A DNA stretch of 64,000 bases, taken from the NCBI GenBank assembly GCA_009667805.1, contig CM019070.1:55723735-55787734 (forward strand), read 5' to 3'. Position numbers and translations under genes: made by a program. This DNA is from Leptobrachium leishanense (lineage: Eukaryota > Chordata > Amphibia > Anura > Megophryidae). Position 1 is the first letter of the stretch, and each line of letters begins with the position of its first letter. This document shows positions 34,926 through 47,400 of this stretch, piece after piece. A model generated the notes under the pieces. The model was not told where the DNA came from, searched no databases, and saw only the letters and a list, made by a program, of their open reading frames with translations.

Positions 34926-35404
34926 TTTTTATGCTTAATACATGAAGAATGCTGCTTCCCTGGATGCAGTATTATACACCTCTAATTGTGTTTAGTTTCA
35001 CACGGTATAATGGGAATAAGCACAGATGACATATTTTTCTTTGTTATGTTTCACACATGTTGTTGGGCTGGATGCATTTGGTGTTTGCAGCCGCCCCATC
35101 GGGGAATAGGCGCGACCCCACCCCTCCTGTACTATGTATGTTTTAATGTACTTCCAGCCAGGTCATCCCTGCAGCAAGATTCCGCTCTGTGTCTTTGTTT
35201 TTGATCCCAAAGTGGATTTTGTTTCTGGGGGAGTATAAATAAAGGCCCACCAATCAACCTCATGTCTGACAAGCAGCATGAGCAGGTATGGTTTGCTATA
35301 CAGCAGCCTGTGGCTTCATTTTTGGATAGGACTCGCCCTCATTAGAGGTGCCTTGACGCTGGCGGGCGAGCTTAGTCTTATAATGGCCATTAATAAGAAA
35401 CCAA
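34926..35404. other. Unclassified block, possibly LTR-like
   Basis: Contains GTATAAATAAAGG near 35234, like a TATA box, after a GC-rich stretch. No paired copy was found. Confidence 0.25.
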
Positions 35405-35580
35405 ACCTCTAATTGTGTACACCGTTCACCTGAGTTGGATGTACATACCCTCAAATTAAAGCTGACAGTCTGCAGTTAAAGCACATTGTGTTTGTTTCAT
35501 TCCAACTCAATTGTAGTGGTGTATAGAGCCAAAGATGTTAGAATTGTGTCGATGTCCCAATATTTCTGGACTTGACTGTA
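35405..35580. mobile_element. Tc1-like terminal repeat fragment
   Basis: Ends GGACTTGACTGTA, preceded by GTCGATGTCCCAATATTT and AACTCAATTGTAGTGGTG-type blocks, which I recognise as the terminal region of a widespread Tc1-like family. Only one end is present. Confidence 0.5.
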
Positions 35581-36611
35581 TGTATATATATTTATTTCAG
35601 CAAATTCCAGTATTTAAAATAGACAGAAATTACATGAAATTAAAATACAGTTGATAAATAATATAACTTGTGCTTTCAGGTAGAAAAGGCATATTTTCTT
35701 CAGTAGGTGTTACAATCAAACTGACCTTGCTTTTAAAGAGCTTTCAAGGATCCACTCGAGCTGACAAAGGCATTCTGCCACGTTGAAGAAGCAAACATCG
35801 TTTTCAATGGGTTTTGAATGCTGATGATCCAAATGAGGGCAAAATAAAACCCAATTTCAATCAGTTTCCAATTGTGCCACAGAAATGGGAAAGCATTCCA
35901 CTTTGATTCCATAGTGGGGCTTGTATGCCTCCTTGGCTTAACAGTCACTTATTGCAATTGCATTACATTGTTTAACTCTTTATACCCTAGAAAATTCAGA
36001 ATTTGCAAATTGGCATCGTTAAAAGGAAAAACTCACTTTTTTAAAAAAGAGAAAGAATGTCGTTTCCATGACCAATTACGTTTTTTCTCACAGTAGAAGA
36101 GATGGAACCTAGAAGATGATAGTTTTATGATGCTTGTGTGATGGAGGCCTTGTTTCACTGTGCAGAACGCATCCGATAAACCGCCGAACACAGCCAAAAA
36201 AAACTACTGAAAAACAATGAACCGATCCAATAAACCACCAAAAACAGCCGCAAACCCACCAAACGCAGCCGATGATCCGCCAAACAGACCGTCGAATGAC
36301 TCCGACCAGCCACAGAGCAGACCGCCCAATGCTACTGGAAAAACCCAGCCAACTGCCGAACAGGGGCTTGTAAGATATTTTTCGTTAGTGCAGCACTATT
36401 GTTCACATTATAATTGAATAGTGAATAATAGTTCTGCATTAATAAATAAAAAAATAAAAAAAATTATTTTTATTTATTTTCTATTTTAATTTATTTTATT
36501 TTACACTTACCTAGTGATGTTTGATAGTCATGTTATTCATGCTCTGGCCTTTCCAATGAAACCAAACATGTCCCTCTGTCTGCCATCAATAATAAGATCC
36601 CACATTAAACA
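35581..36611. other. Intergenic DNA
   Basis: The frame at 36217-36417 (rich in Asn, Pro, Ala) resembles in composition the interior of the 3788-4683 foldback element read in reverse and is probably repeat-derived. The rest is AT-rich with no features. Confidence 0.35.
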
Positions 36612-38296
36612 ATGTGAATGTGAATAAAGCCCCAGGGCCAGATGGAATTCACCCACGAGTACTGAGAGAGCTATGTGTTGAAATATGCAAACCTCTGTTA
36701 TTAATCTTTCAAGATTCTTTTCTTTCAGGAATAGTACCAGAGGATTGGAGAAAAGCTGACGTGGTCCCTATATTTAAGAAAGGTTTAAAATTTGTGCCTG
36801 GGAATTATAGACCTGTGAGCTTAACATCTGTGGCTGGGAAAGTATTTGAGGGGTTACTAAGGGATAATATTCAGGAATTTATTGGGAGGTATAATGTAAT
36901 TGGCAAAAATCAGCATGGTTTCATGAAACACAGATCATGTCAGACTAACCTAATTACGTTCTATGAGGAAGTAAGTAGAAGTATAGATCAGGGGGTCGCA
37001 GTGGATGTGATTTACTTAGATTTTGCCAAAGCTTTCGACACAGTTCCACACAAAAGGTTACTATTTAAATTGAGAAAAAATGGTCTAGATGAAAATACTT
37101 GTTCTTGGATAGAAAACTGGCTAAAAGATAGGGTACAGAGAGTGGTCATAAATGGTACATTTTCAAGATGGACACCAGTGATAAGTGGTGTCCCTCAGGG
37201 GTCTGTTATAGGACCAATACTATTCAATTTATTTATAAATGACCTTGAGATAGGCATTGAAAGTCATGTATCAGTGTTTGCAGATGACACAAAACTAGGA
37301 AAAGTAATACAATGTGAGCAGGATGTTACTTCGCTGCAGAGGGATTTAGATAAATTGGGGGACTGGGCACTTAAATGGCAGATGAGATTTAATCTAGATA
37401 AATGCAAAGTTATGCACTTTGGAGTGAAGAACACGCAAGTAATTTATACCCTAAATGGTACGGAGTTAGGGAAATCCAAGCAGGAGAAGGATTTGGGAAT
37501 AATCATAGACTTCAAACTAAGTAACAATGTGCAATGTCAAACAGCAGCCGCCAAGACCAGCAAAGTATTGGCATGCATTAAAAGGGGAGTTCACTCACGG
37601 GATGAAAACATAATTTTGCCTCTGTATAAATCAATGGTCAGGCCGCACCTTGAATATGCCGTGCAATTTTGGGCACCTGTCTTAAAAAAAGATATTATAG
37701 CATTAGAAAAAGTGCAGAGACGGGCAACTAAATTAATAAGGGGAATGGAAGGGTTAAGTTATGAGGAAAGACTAACAAGCTTAAACCTGTTTAGTTTAGA
37801 GAAACGGCGCCTTAGAGGGGATCTGATAACCTTATATAAATATATACGGGGCCATTATCAACCATTGTCTGATAACCTATTCATTAACAGGTCTATACAC
37901 AGGACAAGGGGTCATCCATTTAGACTGGAAGAAAGAAAATTTAGCTTAAAGCATAGGAAGGGTTATTTTACGGTGAGAACAATAAAGCTGTGGAATTCTC
38001 TGCCTGTTAAGGTGGTTGGGTCAGAGTCTGTACAGACTTTTAAAAAACGACTGGATGACTTCCTGCAGACACAGAATATTAAGGGTTATAATATTTAATA
38101 TGTGGGTAAAAGCTTCTTGATCCAAGGAGAAATCTGACTGCCATTCTGGGGTCAAGAAGGAATTTTTTCCCAGTATGTTGCATATTTCAGACTGGGTTTT
38201 TTGCCTTCTTTTGGATCAACAGCAGTAGGTTATGTGGGAGAGGCTGAACCCGATGGACGCATGTCTTTTTTCAGCCTATATAACTATGTAACTATG
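36612..38296 (+). mobile_element. CR1-type LINE, 5'-truncated
   Basis: Contains an open 494-codon ORF2 segment and a 3' untranslated region of about 200 bp that ends in ATAACTATGTAACTATG repeats, a typical short-repeat LINE tail. The endonuclease half is absent, and the 5' junction is near 36612. Confidence 0.9.
36614..38098 (+). CDS. CR1-type ORF2 reverse transcriptase, truncated but open
   Basis: The open frame covers the RT and C-terminal regions of a LINE polymerase that would copy its own RNA at a nicked target site. Visible are NKAPGPDGIHPRVL, NYRPVSLTS, motif A in YLDFAKAFDTVPHKRL, SGVPQGSVIGPILF, the intact catalytic FADDTK box and the CR1 C-terminal LWNSLPVKVV. No stop or frameshift occurs in 494 codons, so this copy is relatively young. 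It lacks the N-terminal endonuclease and any natural start: the ATG at 36614 is just the first Met after the truncation. It is not expected to move by itself. Confidence 0.88.
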   Translation: MNVNKAPGPDGIHPRVLRELCVEICKPLLLIFQDSFLSGIVPEDWRKADVVPIFKKGLKFVPGNYRPVSLTSVAGKVFEGLLRDNIQEFIGRYNVIGKNQHGFMKHRSCQTNLITFYEEVSRSIDQGVAVDVIYLDFAKAFDTVPHKRLLFKLRKNGLDENTCSWIENWLKDRVQRVVINGTFSRWTPVISGVPQGSVIGPILFNLFINDLEIGIESHVSVFADDTKLGKVIQCEQDVTSLQRDLDKLGDWALKWQMRFNLDKCKVMHFGVKNTQVIYTLNGTELGKSKQEKDLGIIIDFKLSNNVQCQTAAAKTSKVLACIKRGVHSRDENIILPLYKSMVRPHLEYAVQFWAPVLKKDIIALEKVQRRATKLIRGMEGLSYEERLTSLNLFSLEKRRLRGDLITLYKYIRGHYQPLSDNLFINRSIHRTRGHPFRLEERKFSLKHRKGYFTVRTIKLWNSLPVKVVGSESVQTFKKRLDDFLQTQNIKGYNI

Positions 38297-38778
38297 GACA
38301 GCTAGGGGTTAATTTGCTAACTGACATCACTGCACCCATGCACAACAATGTTAGTTGATGTGGGAAGGCCTCGGATCAAAGCAAAAATAGGCGCTGGATC
38401 GTGGTCTGGCACCTAAGGGTTTAAAAAGAGGCATCGCTGGGAAGCTCAGACTGTGACCTTTCCTGCGGTGCCTCTCTTGATCAGGTACACTTTGGCGATG
38501 GGGAGATAGAGGGGTCTTAAGAACCCTTTTCAGGTACTTCCCCCGCTCTGATGGGGGTGCCTGAAACTGACGTCATTGCGCCCAGCGCAATAATGTCAGT
38601 GCACCGAGAGGGGTATAAAACCGGCGGTCTGAACTTCACGGAAATCAGAACACCGCGGGACAGGGAGGGGAGTATTGGGCGAGAGGGAACTTCAAAGCAA
38701 TGTGTGGGGGACGTCCTCCGCACACAGCGGTGACACTTGAGGATGTCCCCCACACATCATCCACAGCGAAAGGGTTAA
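38297..38778. repeat. Hairpin-rich repeat ending in a TTAA-type terminus
   Basis: Contains TGACGTCATTGCGC pairing with GCGCAATAATGTCA (38568-38598) and TGTGTGGGGGACGTCCTC pairing with GAGGATGTCCCCCACACA (about 38699-38756). A half-degenerate version of the first block lies near 38320. The right end, GCGAAAGGGTTAA, resembles piggyBac-like tips. The left boundary is unsure. The overlapping frames on both strands follow from the palindromes. Confidence 0.45.
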
Positions 38779-40838
38779 TATATATGGAGTATTAAGGATT
38801 CACGCAATTTGAGTTTGTGTCCCACTTAGGTTTACTCCTAGTCATAAAAGAAGGGTTCATGCACTTTTTAGTATACTCCTTTTATAATATACTAGCATAT
38901 ACTCATTGTGCTTGCACCCACTAGGTTTCATAATCTGACTGTTAATGTACCATTTAAATATGTACTTAGATTTGTTTCTTAAGGTGTTCTATCAGTACAT
39001 AGATATTTTGTCAAACATTTGGGGCACTTTGCTGTTGTATATTCTAATACAGTACATATATATATATATATATACTTGGTAAAATATTATTATTATTCTT
39101 CTATATTTGTAGAGCACTAACATATTCTGCAGACTTTATAAAGACATTATTTGTACATAATCTTGTTAACATGGATAAAATAAATGCATCGAACAAGGCA
39201 TGGATATACAAAGTAGATTTATGATGATCACATTCCCAAGGGATTCACAATCTAGAAGGGAACTGGGCTAAGAAAACAAGAGTGTAGTGTTTGGTCTGTG
39301 GTCCTTTCAAGAGCATGAGTGATGAAGTAGCTGGTGTAATCAAGATGTGATCAGGCTTCCCTGCATAGATCAGTTTAAAAAACCCAATATTTGGGATAAC
39401 AGGGCAAAGGAGGGAATTCCACAGAAAATCTGCAGGAGAGAAAATTTAAGATTAGAGAAGCCATTTGGGGATGTGCATGTGGTTGGAGAGGAGTTTGAAG
39501 GTTAATATCAAGACTTAAAATTTTATCTTTAAAGCCAGTAAACAGATGCTGAATCAGAGCTGTGGCTCATGTAGATCTATGAGAAGTGACATTATGTTTG
39601 AGTTCTTGGAAGTCTTTAGAGAAGAAGGTCAGTCAATAGGTTGTTACAGTCACCAAGACGGGAGATGATGAGGGAATGAACCAGCATATTGTTTAGTATC
39701 TGGAGTTAGAAATGACTGGATTTTTGCAATGTTTCAGAAGTGAATGTGGTAGGTTTCACATCAAGTTTGGATGTAGTGGAAGAGGGAGCCACACATGTGA
39801 AGGGACAGATATGAGGGTGTCAGGCACTAGAAGAATAAACCATAACACATACACTTCGAAACTTCCCTACTAACCTAACTGCATATACCAGTCCTTGAAA
39901 TCTCGGTTAGGCTGAATGCAGAAAACAAGCCAATAACAGAGACAAGCTCAATGTCAGGGATGCAGAGATTGACACAGAATGAAACGGCAAGCTGAGTCAA
40001 GCACACCAGAGGACACCACGGTCAGATCAAGCCGGGTTATGGTTACAAGAATTAGAATGGTCAGTAAGCAAGTTGGATCATTACACAATAAATCAGGGAG
40101 ACAATATATGATACACTATTGGGTTCCTAAGAAAACCACAACAGGGCAATGGGCATGTCTCGGTTTTGAGTTTATATAGATAAATAGGTTCCGGTTTATT
40201 CTAAAATCATTCATGTGCCACAGAACATGCATGACCAGTGGCACCAAAATGATGTAACAGTTTTCCATCATTGAAGCGCCAGTCAAGGCGCGTACAAAAA
40301 GGCGCAACGGAGCCTTGCTCCACATTAAGATGGCTGGGTTTGGAAAGGTAAGATGGAAAGGTGCACTCCTCTCTGGAACAGTTTAACCGCTCAAGAGGTT
40401 GCTCACAGAACCTAGAGCATGCCCTAGCTCTCAGAATACCCAGACAGCAAAGAGGGCCCAGACACTCCATGTATGCTTCATGTAGCGATGGTTTATTCTT
40501 AAATCAGCCATGTTTCAGATTTAAAATGGGTCTTCAGAAAGGCCATTTTGTGGCAGAAACATTGCTAATTTCCCAATAAACCATTGCAATTTGAGTCTAT
40601 ATGGAGCACCTGGACAGGGCTGATGTAAAGCGGCGCAGTCCACTAGAGAATGCTGTGAAGTGATGCACTCAGTCACGGGATGGTGCAGGAAACTCGCACC
40701 AGTACAGACAGGTCTTACAGGAGGAAAGGGGTGTGTTAATGCGTTTTACCATATCGGCAATGCTAAGAATTTTGGTAAATACCAAAACTTCTTGCTTATT
40801 TGTAAAGAAACTTTTTCAGAAACCCAGTAGACAGTTAT
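38779..40838. other. Intergenic DNA with old repeat traces
   Basis: A degenerate copy of the TTCTGCAGCGCTGTACAA-type dispersed repeat spans about 39105-39320, and a (TA)n run lies near 39056-39075. No coding region is supported. Confidence 0.4.
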
Positions 40839-40855
40839 AGATGTTTACAGTTTTA

Positions 40856-41631
40856 TATATATTTTTTTATTATTATTATTATGGAAGATAGACAGCAGGA
40901 CAAGCAAATTCAAACTGGCCTTGCAGGGCCAAAACATGTCATCATAAAAAGAGAAAACAGTCACACAGGACCAAAACTTGTCATCTTACAGAAAGAATAC
41001 AGAGAAAGGTCAGCAGAAAAATAACTTGTCATCTGAAAATACCTTATAAACAAGAAATTAAAGATAACGAGGACAGCCAAGTGAGCTGAATATAAGGGAG
41101 GAGGAGAAAAAAAGAGGACGAGAAGAAAATGGCAAAAGGCCAAAACCATTCCACCCCATGCGAATTCCCAAATGGCCAAATACCACGGGAGAAGGCCATG
41201 GGGGTATATGGCACTAGGCCCGGGCACCCTCTGGGTATCCCGATGTAGCCAAAGTAAACAAAAATGAAGGGGGACGCCACGAAGGAGGGGGGGGATAAAA
41301 CAGAAAAAAGAATAGGCTCAGCAGGTATAAAAAAAGTATTTTAAGAGGAGCACAGGCCAGGCCTCAGCCGGATCCGATTTGGTGCAGGGCACGTGAGTGA
41401 CTACAAGAGAGCCGGCCAAGCCCCATCGGTAGCGGACCACCTTGTCCCGGAGAAAGGCTGTCACCTCCCTGAACCGGCAGTTCAGTGGTCCCTGCAGCTT
41501 GCAACAGGCTCCGATCCTCCAAGGAGCTGGTACAGGACGAGAGGGCCGCAGATAAACGGTATTAAAACCTAATATTCTTCAGAGCTCTCCCAGCAGGCGG
41601 CCTCTCATGTCCGTCCCTTTCTCAACATCTC
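40856..41631 (-). mobile_element. Retroelement insertion, 776 bp, with 17-bp target duplication
   Basis: AGATGTTTACAGTTTTA occurs at 40839-40855 and again at 41632-41648, a perfect 17-bp duplication typical of LINE-mediated insertion. On the minus strand the insert ends in an A-rich AATAATAATAAT tail. Its 5' part has about 85 open codons (including FREVTAFLRDKVVRYRWG) that look like the end of a retroelement ORF1, probably L1, but I cannot name it firmly. Confidence 0.72.
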
Positions 41632-41648
41632 AGATGTTTACAGTTTTA

Positions 41649-42887
41649 ACCACAATGTATAAACCTTTTATAAGCATGGCTGATCCTATCTTTTTTAATT
41701 TTTATTTTGTATCACTTTGCAATTTATCTTGCAGAGGCTCGTATGTTTTTTTAAGTTTTTAAATTGCCTAAGGTTCATGAAAAGAGGAGAATTCACTTTT
41801 TCTTTACAGTTGAAAATTCTCTTTCATTACCATAAAGCTATAATTGTCAATATGTTGCTACAACGTGTGCTTTATGCACCTGCTGTCAATTGGAACGGAA
41901 GAACAGGTTCTGTGTGAGACTTATATTGTATTTGTTCTTTGCATTTGAATGCAATGCATAATTATATCCATTGGGGAAAATAACAGTAGGTTTTGCCTAA
42001 AGAGAAGAAAAAAAAAAATCATACTTAACTATTTCCTATGAGAGTGATACTTCAGCCACGTTCATCTGCGAAACATAAAGGAATGGCCAAATGGTTAACA
42101 CATAGAAAACTGATACTTAATTTGTGGATACAATGAATATTTTCTTTCCAATTTAACTCGTAGCTAACAATTTAATTATATAAATCTTTACCAACTTGGT
42201 GAACAAAGGGAAATAAAGCCAGGATCATTTATTCACACAATATCCATATATTATGCACAGAGATAAATGAATTATTCCAGGAACACGATCAACAGAAAAA
42301 GACCAAAAAAGAGATCTAATTAGTGTATAATTTTCCTTGTACTTTGCCCAAGAGCAAAACCGGGCAGACGAGATGTAGAACAGAGACTGCTAACCTTGGC
42401 ACTGCAGAATTCTGTTGACTACATCTCCCATGGTGCTCAACCAGCTAGAAGGAAGAGAAAATCTGTCTATCTGTATATCTGTCTGTATATAGGTCAGGTG
42501 TCTCCTATCCTAACCAGTGTTTTTGATACTGTCCAGATTTTAGTGATTCCTGGCAAGGGGCACTCCATATGGATGCTCCTGAGCATTGCAGCAAACCGTG
42601 GCTCACACTGGGAAGTGGGAACCTCTGGGCAGCACCAGCATGTGACATGCTGCCTGGAGCAGGCTGTGAGGCAGACTGCGGACAGACAGCATGTCTGTGA
42701 GGAAACGCTGCAGTGTGCTTCCAGCAGGTGTAGTCACTGGGAGTTGTGGCAGGAAGACAATCGCAGCTCTCCAGCCGCGATCTCCTTCTTCTGAAACATC
42801 AGATTCTCCCAGATTCTGAAACCTGGAAGAATCTGAAATACGGAATGCTCGGAATCCTTAACATTCCAGATAAAGGATGCTCAACTA
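41649..42887. other. Intergenic DNA with MITE traces
   Basis: Near 42390-42440 and 42730-42750 there are inverted GACTACATCTCCCATGG and GTCACTGGGAGTTGTGG-type blocks of a decayed hAT-like MITE. At about 42790-42885 the end GATAAAGGATGCTCAACT resembles a Tigger/MER2-like terminus. No gene is seen. Confidence 0.4.
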
Positions 42888-42891
42888 TCGA

Positions 42892-42937
<46 letters not shown>

Positions 42938-42938
42938 G
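42888..42938. repeat. (CTAT)n microsatellite
   Basis: About 12 uninterrupted CTAT/TATC units. It creates a false Leu-Ser-Ile-Tyr N-terminus on the downstream LINE frame. Confidence 0.95.
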
Positions 42939-43004
42939 TCATGTAATTATGTGCAGTTGTATAGTTCTTTCTAATAAGGTATTATTATTATTATTATTTA
43001 TTAA

Positions 43005-44688
43005 TGAATATTTTTGTTCAGTCTTTGCAGAAGAAAAGGAAGGAAAGGGACCTCAGTTAGGAGGAAACACTAACGAGACATTTACATATCAGTTTACAGA
43101 GGAGGAGGTTCTACAGCAGCTGTCTAAAGTAAAGACAAATAAGTCAATGGGGCCTGATGGGATCCACCCTAAATTATTAAAAGAGCTCAGTGATGTAATA
43201 GCAAAACCGTTAACAGATTTATTTAACCAATCCTTGCTAATGGGAGTCGTCCCAGAAGACTGGAAATTAGCAAATGTTGTGCCCATTTACAAGAAGGGTA
43301 GTAGGGAGGAATCGGGGAACTATAGGCCAGTTAGTCTTACGTCAGTAGTGGGGAAATTAATGGAAACCATGTTAAAGGAAAGGATTGTTGAACATCTAAA
43401 AACACATAGATTACAGGATCAGAAACAACATGGGTTTACCTCAGGGAGATCATGCCAAACTAATCTTATTGATTTTTTTGATTGGGTAAGAAAAATAATA
43501 GACACAGGTGGTGCAGTAGACATTGCTTATTTAGATTTCAGTAAGGCTTTTAATACTGTTCCGCATAGAAGGCTTATCAATAAATTGCAATCTTTGAGCT
43601 TGGATTCCAATATTGTTGAATGGATTAGGCAGTGGCTGAGTGACAGGCAACAGAGGGTTGTGGTAAATGAAGTTTATTCGGCGCAAGGTCTTGTTACCAG
43701 TGGGGTACCTCAGGGGTCAGTACTTGGACCCATTCTATTTAATATTTTTATTAGTGATATTGCAGAAGGTATTAATGGAAAAGTATGTCTTTTTGCTCAT
43801 GACACAAAGATTTGCAACAGGGTTGACGTTCCTGGAGGGATCAGCCAAATGACAAATGATTTAGGTAAACTAAAAAAATGGTCGGAGCTGTGGCAATTGA
43901 GTTTTAATGTGGATAAGTGCAAGATAATGCACCTGGGATGTAAAAACCCAAGGGCTGAATATAGAATATTTGATACAGTCCTAACCTCAACATCTGAGGA
44001 AAGGGATTTAGGGGTTATTATTTCAGAGGATCTAAGGGTAAGTAGTCAATGTAATAGAGCAGCAGGAAATGCTAGCAAAATGCTTGGTTGTGTAGGGAGA
44101 GGTATTAGCAGTAGGAAAAGGGAAGTGCTCATGCCACTGTACAGAGCACTCGTGAGACCTCACTTGGAGTACTGTGTGCAGTATTGGAGACCGTATCTCC
44201 AGAAGGATATAGACATCTTAGAGAGAATTCAGAGAAGGGCTACTAAAATGGCGTACGGCTTGAAGGAGAAAAGTTACCAGGAAAGGCTTAATGATCTTAA
44301 CATGTATAGCTTGGAAAAAAGACGAGACAGAGGTGATATGATAGAAACATTTAAATACGTAAAGGGAATCCACAAGGTAGAGGAAGGGAGTATATTTAAA
44401 CGGAAACAAAGTAGCAAAACAAGAGGACATAGTCTTAGATTAGAGGGGCAAAGGTTTAAAAGTAACATCAGGAAGCATTATTTTACTGAGAGGGTGGTGG
44501 ATACATGGAACAGCCTTCCAGTAGAAGTGGTAGAGGCCAAAACAGTGATTGAATTTAAGCAAGCATGGGATAGGCATAAGGCTATCCTAAACAAAAGATA
44601 AATCCAGGTAAAGTATCCATGTAATTGGGCAGACTAGATGGGCCGAAAGGTTCTTATCTGTCGACATTTTTCTATGTTTTTATGTTTC
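43005..44688 (+). mobile_element. CR1-type LINE, 5'-truncated, with short target duplication
   Basis: TATTAA at 42999-43004 and 44689-44694 brackets the insert. It starts within ORF2 (EYFCSVFAEEKEG) and ends after a short 3' region containing GGGCAGACTAGATGGGCC and TTTTTCTATG repeats. It inserted into a copy of the dispersed repeat whose remainder resumes at 44693. The same family provides the fragment at 25146-25592. Confidence 0.88.
43006..44601 (+). pseudogene. CR1-type ORF2 reverse transcriptase with mutated active site
   Basis: The long frame has NKSMGPDGIHPKLL, NYRPVSLTSVVGK, motif A region YLDFSKAFNTVPHRR, SGVPQGSVLGPILF and the C-terminal TWNSLPVEVVEAK. Two key places are altered: the usual FDTV is FNTV, and the catalytic FADD box reads FAHD because the first Asp codon GAT is CAT at 43798-43800. 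The polymerase would be inactive although the frame is open for about 530 codons. Translation before 43005 comes from the microsatellite and host DNA, not from the LINE. Confidence 0.9.
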
Positions 44689-44692
44689 TATT

Positions 44693-44870
44693 AAGCGCCA
44701 ACACATTCTGCAGCGCTGTACAAGGTGTAATGGGTAAAGACAGGACAATTCTACAATACATACAGGAGACAGGTCAGTATTCCTGCCAGCAGATACATGA
44801 GGATATGAGGACCCTATTCCCCTGGGAACTTACAATTAGATGGACGTTCCTTGCTCATGCACTGCATTGA
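44693..44870. repeat. Dispersed repeat, right part
   Basis: GCGCCAACACATTCTGCAGC and CTGTACAA, then CTTACAATTAGATGG: the same family as 23310-23900, split by the CR1 insertion. Confidence 0.6.
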
Positions 44871-47219
44871 TAACAAGTTTGGATTGGCCACACAATGTGT
44901 TGACACAAGGAATACCTATTACTTACAAGCTGTATATAATAAAAACAGTACATTTTAACGCTTTTTCATTGGTAAACAAATGACTAACACCTAAAACGTG
45001 TAGTTAAGGACATGAGAGGTGAATAAGCAGGACAAATTCATCATTAACTGTGATTCACTGTGCAACTCTCCTCTGTCAGCCCCATACACCAACAATGTGA
45101 CCATTTTAAAAATGTAATAAGAGTGAAAATAGTAATAAATGGAATCATAAATGAGCAATTTGTCAGCTCGTAATTAGTCCTGACCATCAGTGAATCTCCT
45201 GACATCACAGAAAGCAATGCTACAAATTTTATAAACATTTTGTGAATAATGTAACCAGAAAACAGAAATGTAAACAAACAATTAATAGAAAAACACAATG
45301 CAATACCATTACCAAAAATAATGCCAATCTGATATTACTCAGACTTCAGTATTATTACTTATTAATTCTTATAATTTTTTAAGGAAAAGATGCCCATTTT
45401 TGTATTATTAAAGATGGAGATGAATTAAAAGTTAGATAGTCTTCACATTTCTTCTCTAAGTGTAGATATCAGCTCCTGCCTACCTGAAAGCCATCTGTCA
45501 TGTGTTTCACTAATCTCACATTATGTAAATGCTTTTCTGTAATCTATTTACAGTTTTCCCATGTGTTTGCTCTTATACACAACCTGACATTGTCTTCAAA
45601 AAATTGAAAATGCTCATTAGATGCCTTATTAATGTCATTTATGTTTTCAGACAAGGGCAACCTCTGAAGGTGTGCTAACTATAAATGCATTTAGTAACAA
45701 GTAAATCTGCAATCAAAATGCAATATAATGCATATTCAAAGTGACCTAATGCACTAAATAAATCAGCACTGAAACACACGACTCCGCAGAGTAGATACCT
45801 GGAAAAACACAGAATTGAAAATTCAAATATATCAATCACCCTACACTCTGGATTATTTTATCATTTCATCCTCTGCGTTTTTGATTTTTCTTTTTAATTC
45901 TAAACCATTAACCAATAATATTGTATTTTCACCAGATTCAGTAATGACTAAATGGTTTACTAATAGCAAAGGATATTTGACGTGCGTGAAAGAGCCGTTA
46001 CAAAGAAGTTGTGTGTCAAAAAATGATGTCTACACCAGGATGTCATCTCATAAGATCCCCCAGTACATCGAAAATCATCTATTTTAGATTTTAAGATGAG
46101 CCACAAGTTCTCACAACGAAAGTGAAATAACAACAACAAAGCTCTGTGTGAAGCCTTCTAAGTGAAGCCTTCAAAGTGAGCACTTGGAGATCTTCTGAAG
46201 AAGGAAAGCGGCAAGCGTTCCAGGCGAGAGAGTTGAGGTACACACCGAACTAAATGGTACCATCTGCTTACAAGCTGAGCCTGAGACAACCGAGGCTCCA
46301 ACATTGGTGAGTGAGACTGAACAGCCATTAATTGACTGCCACTTTTACCTAATGTGTTACGCTATGGGAGCGCTGTCTCTTTGCTTGTGTTTCATTTGAG
46401 GCCAACCGCAGGACAAAGAAGAGATACACCACCCTATATCTGGTGTGAGGCGCTTCAACCCAGAGCCAGGGATACACTAGGCTCTGTAATCTGTGAGTGA
46501 GACTTTTGTTCTATTCTCACTATAAACACATGAAGCAGTCTGCACCATTATCTTTCTTTATTCTTTCTCCCCTTATATAAACTACCCACCGAGGAGAGGA
46601 GCTGTGACAGTGGACCATTCATCTCTGCAACACGGCTCATACGCTGTGCAACCACTAGCGACCACAGAGTTCCCGGTTTTTCATATTTTGCACATTTGCA
46701 CGTGCACTTTACTGTGGTCTAGGACTTACTGACTGTTCAACCCTTTAGAGAACTATTAGCACTTTGCGCCCTAGTGCACAATTTATATATGCACTTTATT
46801 GAGGAACGGTTTTTATAAGCACATGCACTTTATTGTTATGCACAATTCTTGCATGTCTTTAGGTTTTGTCATTACTAACTGAACCATATACGATGAATTT
46901 ACACAAGATGTTCAAACACATTGGCTAATGTGAGGTCAGGTGCACAGCTCTCAAAAAACAAAACGCAAGCTTAAAATAATTGAAACGAAGCTTATACATG
47001 TGCAGAAATCACTCAAGAAGCAAAGTTCTCAAGCCCATAGCAAGATACCTTGGATCTCACTCGATTGCAAGACCTTGTTGCAAATGCAAATATGAAATAC
47101 CCATTGACACCTCTTGCATTTGGGTTTTACCCAAATACAAATATTTATAGAGGACCAGCATATTCCACAGTGATGTACAATGTGCTTATTAACATTATTT
47201 TCTGGTTATTTCAAAATAT
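44871..47219. other. AT-rich intergenic DNA
   Basis: No gene is supported. The stretch 46110-46740, with CTGAAGAAGG and GCAAGCGTTCC near 46195, resembles a decayed Penelope-like end. Confidence 0.4.
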
Positions 47220-47400
47220 TTGCCCGTACAAAGCTCTCACGCGTCCTCCAATCTGCTCGCCTTCAGGACTTTTCCTGGCTTGTCCCCTATCTATGGAACT
47301 GCCAGCTTCGTAACTTTCCCCTTGCCTCAAATCTTTCAAGACATCTCTAAAAACACATTTCTTTAGAGAGGCCTATCAGCTCACTCTATAAACCCCCCTT
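47220..47400 (+). pseudogene. L2-type LINE C-terminal fragment
   Basis: The plus strand reads, with shifts, SNLLAFRTF, YLWNCQLRNFP-like and FQDISKNTF, the conserved tail of L2-type ORF2 proteins. It is short and broken. Confidence 0.5.

Noticed and set aside
38517..38753. Overlapping frames on opposite strands as genes
   Set aside because: They fall in palindromic repeat DNA and have no motif support.
42877..43004. N-terminal extension of the CR1 protein (Tyr-Leu-Ser-Ile repeats)
   Set aside because: This part is translated (CTAT)n microsatellite and host DNA outside the LINE target duplication.
46190..46215. Hammerhead ribozyme near CTGAAGAAGG
   Set aside because: The GAAA box is not present in the right place and stem I arms do not pair. 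At best it is a decayed Penelope end.
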